The position numbers and the translations under genes were made by a program. From Provencibacterium sp. (GTDB taxonomy: Bacteria > Bacillota > Clostridia > Oscillospirales > Ruminococcaceae), in the NCBI GenBank assembly GCA_022793895.1, contig JAAWDS010000014.1, positions 23,669 through 87,668 on the forward strand: DNA of 64,000 bases. Reading direction: 5' to 3'. Each line of letters begins with the position of its first letter. The stretch's first letter is position 1. Positions 60,201 through 64,000 of this stretch are shown here, piece after piece. The notes under the pieces were generated by a model. It saw only the letters and a list, made by a program, of their open reading frames with translations, was not told where the DNA came from and made no database searches.

Positions 60201-60944
60201 ATGAACATTGCGTTTTACTCCGGTGTATCCGGCTTAGTGGCCTATCAGCAGGATATGGACACGATTGCCCACAATATGGCGAATGTGAATACAGTGGGCT
60301 ATAAGCCGCTGCGGACTGAATTTTCCGATCTTCTTTATACCCGCATGGCGATCAATAACGAGGAAGAGAAGCTGGTGGGGCATGGCGTCCGCGCCTCGAA
60401 GGTCGAATTGCTTTATGGGCAGGGAAACCTGCAATCGACGGAATATCCGCTGGATTTCGCTCTGGTGGGAGAAGGCTTTTTCGCGGTGGATCGCGGGAGA
60501 GGAACGCTGGAATATACCCGCAACGGCGCCTTTGATCTCAGCGTGGAAGGGAAAAAGACCTACCTGGTAACGGCAGACGGCGGCTACGTGCTGGATGGAA
60601 AGGGAAAGCCGATCGAGGTGAAACGCGCTACCGACGGCACCTATGATTATGGGGATGTTCAGGATCGCCTGGGGGTCTACCGTTTTGATAATCCTTATGG
60701 GTTAGAAGTAACCACCGGCAGCAGCTTCCGTGAAACCGATGTTTCCGGCCGCGCGGAGGCGGTGCAGGTAGGGCGGGGCGAGGAAAGCCCTTACCGCATC
60801 GTTAGCGGCGCTGTAGAGAGCTCTGGGGTGAACCTGGGCCAGCAGATGGTAGATGTGATTATGACACAGAAAGCGTATCAGTTTAACGCGAAGATCGTAC
60901 AAACGGCGGATGAGCTCGAAGAGATCGTGAATAATCTCAGATAG
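60201..60944 (+). CDS. Flagellar basal-body rod protein, FlgF/FlgG family (FlhP-like)
   Basis: 247 residues, ATG 60201; its ribosome site is poor (AAAGG lies 15 bases upstream). N-terminus AFYSGVSGLVAYQQDMDTI then HNMANVNTVGYKPLRTEF, internal LDFALVGEGFFAVD, and C-terminal VESSGVNLGQQMVDVIMTQK then FNAKIVQTADELEEIVNNLR complete the rod-protein pattern. The 210 bases separating it from the first rod gene show no recognisable element. Confidence 0.88.
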   Translation: MNIAFYSGVSGLVAYQQDMDTIAHNMANVNTVGYKPLRTEFSDLLYTRMAINNEEEKLVGHGVRASKVELLYGQGNLQSTEYPLDFALVGEGFFAVDRGRGTLEYTRNGAFDLSVEGKKTYLVTADGGYVLDGKGKPIEVKRATDGTYDYGDVQDRLGVYRFDNPYGLEVTTGSSFRETDVSGRAEAVQVGRGEESPYRIVSGAVESSGVNLGQQMVDVIMTQKAYQFNAKIVQTADELEEIVNNLR

Positions 60945-60958
60945 GAGCGAACGGTAAG

Positions 60959-61582
60959 ATGGCGATAAGGGATTTAAAAGATTTGAATGACATCCAGATC
61001 GATGTTCTCAAGGAAATCGGCAACATCGGTTCAGGAAATGCAGCTACGTCGCTCTCCAGCATGCTGATGCGCCCGGTAGGGCTTGAGGTCCCGCATATCA
61101 GCATCCTGGACTATAACGCCGTGGTCGAGGCGCTTGGCGGGCCGGAGACCATGATGGTGGGCCTCATGTTGTTCATGGAGGGAGACGTAAAAGGAATGAT
61201 CATGTTCCTTTTACAGAAAAATTTTGCGCATATGACCTTGAGCTCCTTGTTGGGAGAGTCGTTTAAGGATTTTGGCGAAGAGGATGACTTGGCTAATTCC
61301 GCCTTAACCGAGGTTGGGAATATCATGGCCGGTTCCTTCGTAAATGCAATTGCAACGCTGACGGGGCTGAATATTTCCATTTCAGTTCCGGATATCTGCA
61401 TCGATATGTGCGGGGCCATTTTAAGTGTTCCGGCCATTCATTTTGCGGATATCAGCGATCGGATTATTCTCATCCAGGATCAGTTCAACAGTGACGACGC
61501 CAGTGCAACCAGCCATGTTCTATTGATGCCGGATGTGGACTCCTTGGCAAAAATTATGACAAATCTGGGGATAGAGATATGA
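60959..61582 (+). CDS. cheC: CheY-P phosphatase CheC
   Basis: This 207-residue protein has both active-site motifs intact: DVLKEIGNIGSG (D-xxx-E-xx-N) and SALTEVGNIMAGS (S-xxx-E-xx-N). It removes phosphate from CheY and also binds CheD. It starts 14 bases after the rod gene and overlaps cheD by four bases (ATGA), the standard pairing. Confidence 0.94.
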   Translation: MAIRDLKDLNDIQIDVLKEIGNIGSGNAATSLSSMLMRPVGLEVPHISILDYNAVVEALGGPETMMVGLMLFMEGDVKGMIMFLLQKNFAHMTLSSLLGESFKDFGEEDDLANSALTEVGNIMAGSFVNAIATLTGLNISISVPDICIDMCGAILSVPAIHFADISDRIILIQDQFNSDDASATSHVLLMPDVDSLAKIMTNLGIEI

Positions 61583-62064
61583 GCAAAACGGTAACGGTTG
61601 GGATTTCCGATCTGAACATCGTGAAATCCCCCGATATCTTGGTAACTTATGCACTGGGATCCTGTGTGGGTATCTGTTTGTATGATCCGATGCTCAAGCT
61701 GGCTGGGCTCTCCCATATTATGTTGCCCTCCAGCAGATTAGCGCCGGATTTGAATCAGCCGATGAAGTTTGCGGATACAGCGATTCCCATGCTGATAAAA
61801 AGGATGGAAGCCATGGGCGGACGGCCTGTCCGCTTCAAGGCCAAGATCGCCGGCGGCGCGCAGATGTTCGCCGCTATGTCGAATGCTTCTCTGGCCAATA
61901 TTGGAACGCGCAACGTCCAGGCTGTAAAAGAAGCGCTGAATAGGCTGCGGATTCCGATCATCGCGGAGGATACGGGAAAGAACTATGGAAGAACGCTGTA
62001 TTTTACCGCTGAAGATGGAATGATGCGGATTAAATCGGTGAACAAAGGAGAATGGATCTGGTAG
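61579..62064 (+). CDS. cheD: Chemoreceptor glutamine deamidase CheD
   Basis: 161 residues, ATG 61579 overlapping the cheC stop. The catalytic Cys29 is in LGSCVGICLYDP and His46 in LSHIMLPSS. It deamidates receptor glutamines and partners CheC. Full family length with the C-terminal GKNYGRTLYF. No receptor gene is in the window. Confidence 0.95.
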   Translation: MSKTVTVGISDLNIVKSPDILVTYALGSCVGICLYDPMLKLAGLSHIMLPSSRLAPDLNQPMKFADTAIPMLIKRMEAMGGRPVRFKAKIAGGAQMFAAMSNASLANIGTRNVQAVKEALNRLRIPIIAEDTGKNYGRTLYFTAEDGMMRIKSVNKGEWIW

Positions 62065-62090
62065 CTTTAAGTTGAGAGAGGAGTGCTATT

Positions 62091-63782
62091 GTGGGTTCCA
62101 ATGGCCACATCGGGGAAGAAAGAAGAAAGCACCTATTTGCATTTTTCAAAAAGTTCCAAAAGGGGGACAGGCAGGAGGATCAAGCTCCGCAGACGGTATC
62201 GCCTGTTCTTCCGCAGCCAACTGCCCGGCCAGCCGACACCCACGAAGAGGAAACCGTTGTACCGTTGGAAGAAACGGTCTTGTCGGATCCTTCATCTCCT
62301 CCGGTGGAATCCGATCCTACCTTTGAGCAGGAAGAGGCGCGGGAGGAAAAGTCTGCCGAAGGGGGAACAGAGCCTGAGCCGGATGCTCCGACCGATCCGG
62401 ATGCTCCAACAGCAGCGGCTGCGAAGGTGGTTCTCGATGCGAAGAGGATGGAAGCAAAGGTCGTGGTTTCTCCGCCCAAAAACGGTGGAGATCACATCAC
62501 CCTTCCACAGATTCAGCAGGCGCTGGAGGCAGCAGGAGTGGTCTTTGGAATATCGGATACGGCAATGAAAACCTTTGTACGTCTGAGGCTTTATCAAAAG
62601 CCCTTCGCTGTAGCCAAAGGGAAACCGGCTGTGGACGGCGTAAACGGACGGATTGAATATCACTTTGCTAAAGAGCTGGAGGCACGCCCCTCCTCTCGTG
62701 AAGACGGTACCGTTGATTATAAAGACCTCCAGTTAATCCAAGATGTTCCGCAGGGTGCGGTGATTGCCGATATCATTCCGCCCACGCCTATGCAGAAGGG
62801 GTGTGATGTGCTGGGGAAAGCGCTCTCTGGCCGTGAAGGAAAGGCTGCCGCTATAAAGGTTGGCTGCAATACCGTTCTTTCAGAGGATGGCACGCAGCTT
62901 CTGGCCGCCCAACCGGGCAACCTGGTGTGGCGTAACGATCATTTTGAGATAGAGGAAACGCTCCATATTGAAGGCAGCGTGGACAATGCGGTTGGAAACA
63001 TTGTTTTCTCTGGGGATGTGGTGGTTGACGGGGACGTTTGCGAAGGCTATTCGGTTGAAAGCGGCCGGAATGTAACCGTCCGCGGCTTTGTGGAGGGCGC
63101 TACAATCATTGCCAAAGGCGACATCACCATTCAAAAGGGCATGAATGGAATGGGGAAGGGGCGCATTGAGGCAGGCGGAAACATTAACTCCCGTTTTTTT
63201 GAGAACAGTGAAGTGTATAGCATAGGCAGCATTGAAGCGGATTCGATCTTAAATTCCCGTGTCTCTTCCGAAGATAAGATCCTTGTGCGCGGACGCCGGG
63301 GCGCTATCATGGGCGGCGTTTGTAATGCCTGCAACCGGATCGAGGCCCAGTCGATCGGGACCGATTCTCAAATCATTACGGAAATTATGTTGGGCGCTTC
63401 CCCTGAGGTTTTGGGACGGTACAAGAAGCTGCAAGAGGAACTGGAACAGGTAGAACGGGATATTGATATGGAGGAGAAGAACCTCCAGTATTTATTATCC
63501 TTAGCGTCCTCCGGAAAATTGAGCTCTGAGCGGCGCGGGATGTTAAACCAGAAAAACCAAGATCATCAGAAGGCCATGGAAGTCAGAGAGGATCTTCGGG
63601 ATCAGCTCCAAGATCTGGAGACGGTTATCGAAAATGCCCGTTCGGGAAGGCTGGCGGTGATGACGCTGCATCCGCCCGTTCATCTGACTATGAATGGAAT
63701 TTTACAGAAGATCCTGAGTGAAGAGCGCAACGTTTCCTACTATTTTTCGGATGGCCAGATTAAGCGCGGAACAGTGGTTTAA
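62091..63782 (+). CDS. fapA: FapA-family protein (DUF342)
   Basis: 563 residues, GTG 62091 behind GAGAGGAG. After a Glu/Pro/Ala-rich N-terminus (to about 120), the FapA core begins with a KPFAVAKGKPAVDG-type segment, then a long run of parallel-beta-helix turns: VVVDGDVCEGYSV, VTVRGFVEGATIIAKGDITI, IEAGGNINSRFFENSEVYS. A C-terminal coiled coil (about 440-530) and a short end domain complete it. In Vibrio FapA helps localise the polar-flagellum regulator HubP/phospho-signalling; in Clostridia it lies at the end of flagellar operons with unknown role. An insertion element starts 91 bases downstream. Confidence 0.8.
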   Translation: MGSNGHIGEERRKHLFAFFKKFQKGDRQEDQAPQTVSPVLPQPTARPADTHEEETVVPLEETVLSDPSSPPVESDPTFEQEEAREEKSAEGGTEPEPDAPTDPDAPTAAAAKVVLDAKRMEAKVVVSPPKNGGDHITLPQIQQALEAAGVVFGISDTAMKTFVRLRLYQKPFAVAKGKPAVDGVNGRIEYHFAKELEARPSSREDGTVDYKDLQLIQDVPQGAVIADIIPPTPMQKGCDVLGKALSGREGKAAAIKVGCNTVLSEDGTQLLAAQPGNLVWRNDHFEIEETLHIEGSVDNAVGNIVFSGDVVVDGDVCEGYSVESGRNVTVRGFVEGATIIAKGDITIQKGMNGMGKGRIEAGGNINSRFFENSEVYSIGSIEADSILNSRVSSEDKILVRGRRGAIMGGVCNACNRIEAQSIGTDSQIITEIMLGASPEVLGRYKKLQEELEQVERDIDMEEKNLQYLLSLASSGKLSSERRGMLNQKNQDHQKAMEVREDLRDQLQDLETVIENARSGRLAVMTLHPPVHLTMNGILQKILSEERNVSYYFSDGQIKRGTVV

Positions 63783-63873
63783 GCCGTTTTTAGAAGCGTA
63801 TTTGCTCTCTGTGGAGAGGGGAAGCCCGCTCGCTACAGAGACTTGCTTGGATAAACAAGAAGCCCCCCGGCGG

Positions 63874-64000
63874 TGAACCGCCCCAGTAAAAACGGACAAT
63901 AGACAAAAGCCCCCTGATGTAGGGAAATAGAAGTAACTACACCAGGGGGTGATGCTATGTCCGGCAAAAAGGGAATGAACCACTATAGTGAGGAAATGAA
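63874..64000 (+). mobile_element. Left end of an IS3-family (IS150-group-like) insertion sequence
   Basis: The sequence TGAACCGCCCCAGTAAAAAC from 63874 resembles the TGTACTG-CCCC-type terminal repeats of the IS150 group. A hairpin CCCCCTG-TGTAG / CTACA-CAGGGGG (about 63910-63948) precedes the first transposase frame. Only the left end is in the window, so the right repeat and target duplication cannot be seen. Confidence 0.65.
63957..64000 (+). CDS. Transposase OrfA, first residues (cut by window edge)
   Basis: ATG 63957, with AGGGGGTG upstream, begins MSGKKGMNHYSEEMK and runs off the window. The NHYSEEMK start is typical of the helix-turn-helix OrfA of IS3-family elements, and it lies in the right place behind the terminal repeat. 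Confidence 0.6.
   Translation, partial: MSGKKGMNHYSEEM

Noticed and set aside
1..64000. CRISPR arrays, tRNA or rRNA genes, prophage
   Set aside because: No regularly spaced short direct repeats, cloverleaf patterns, rRNA-like stretches or phage genes were seen.

Overview
The window looks like chromosomal DNA of a motile, Gram-positive anaerobe of the class Clostridia, probably a gut Oscillospiraceae/Ruminococcaceae relative. The signs are FliY instead of FliN, FliW-CsrA, CheC-CheD, SwrD and DUF6470 (YviE) genes among the flagellar genes, a class B sortase, strong AGGAGG ribosome sites with many TTG/GTG starts, moderately high GC, and a fragment of a CotJC-type manganese catalase. No species can be named from sequence alone.

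Region 1 (1-16.5 kb) is a carbohydrate locus for a sulfated polysaccharide. A truncated membrane-bound regulator or sensor at the left edge is divergent from an LplB / YtcP / lipoprotein ABC importer. Next come a Gfo/Idh/MocA oxidoreductase, a TIM-barrel sugar isomerase, a Cys-type sulfatase resembling heparan N-sulfatase, a DUF3604/PHP-like protein, a heparinase II/III-type lyase and, after a nucleobase permease and phosphoribosyltransferase pair, a second Cys-type sulfatase. The substrate is inferred to be a heparan-like glycosaminoglycan. Two copies of a structured intergenic repeat (8570-8775 and 14607-14800) lie here, one abutting a manganese-catalase gene remnant.

Region 2 (16.5-30.7 kb) holds the late flagellar genes: a FliD-like paralog, two uncharacterised proteins (one with HExxH and two CxxC pairs), a divergent parA-comFB pair, then flgM, an flgN-like gene, flgK, flgL, DUF6470, fliW, csrA, a PilZ-like gene on the other strand, an flgN/fliT-like gene, fliD and fliS. 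Region 3 (30.7-36.4 kb) interrupts the flagellar genes with a 1519-residue secreted protein carrying cadherin-like repeats and a C-terminal NPNTG, overlapping by 4 bp a class B sortase gene.

Region 4 (36.4-63.8 kb) is the main flagellar/chemotaxis operon: flgB, flgC, then behind a strong promoter fliE, fliF, fliG, fliH, fliI, fliJ, fliK, flgD, TIGR02530, flgE, swrD, motA, motB, fliM, fliY, cheY, fliO, fliP, fliQ, fliR, flhB, flhA, fliA, two rod genes, cheC, cheD and fapA. flhF/flhG are absent from their usual place between flhA and fliA, fliL is absent between motB and fliM, and no flagellin or cheA/cheW/cheB/cheR gene is present. The right edge (from 63874) is the left end of an IS3/IS150-type insertion sequence. 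The genes together give a complete export apparatus, rod, hook, cap, motor stator and switch; filament protein and kinase must lie elsewhere.
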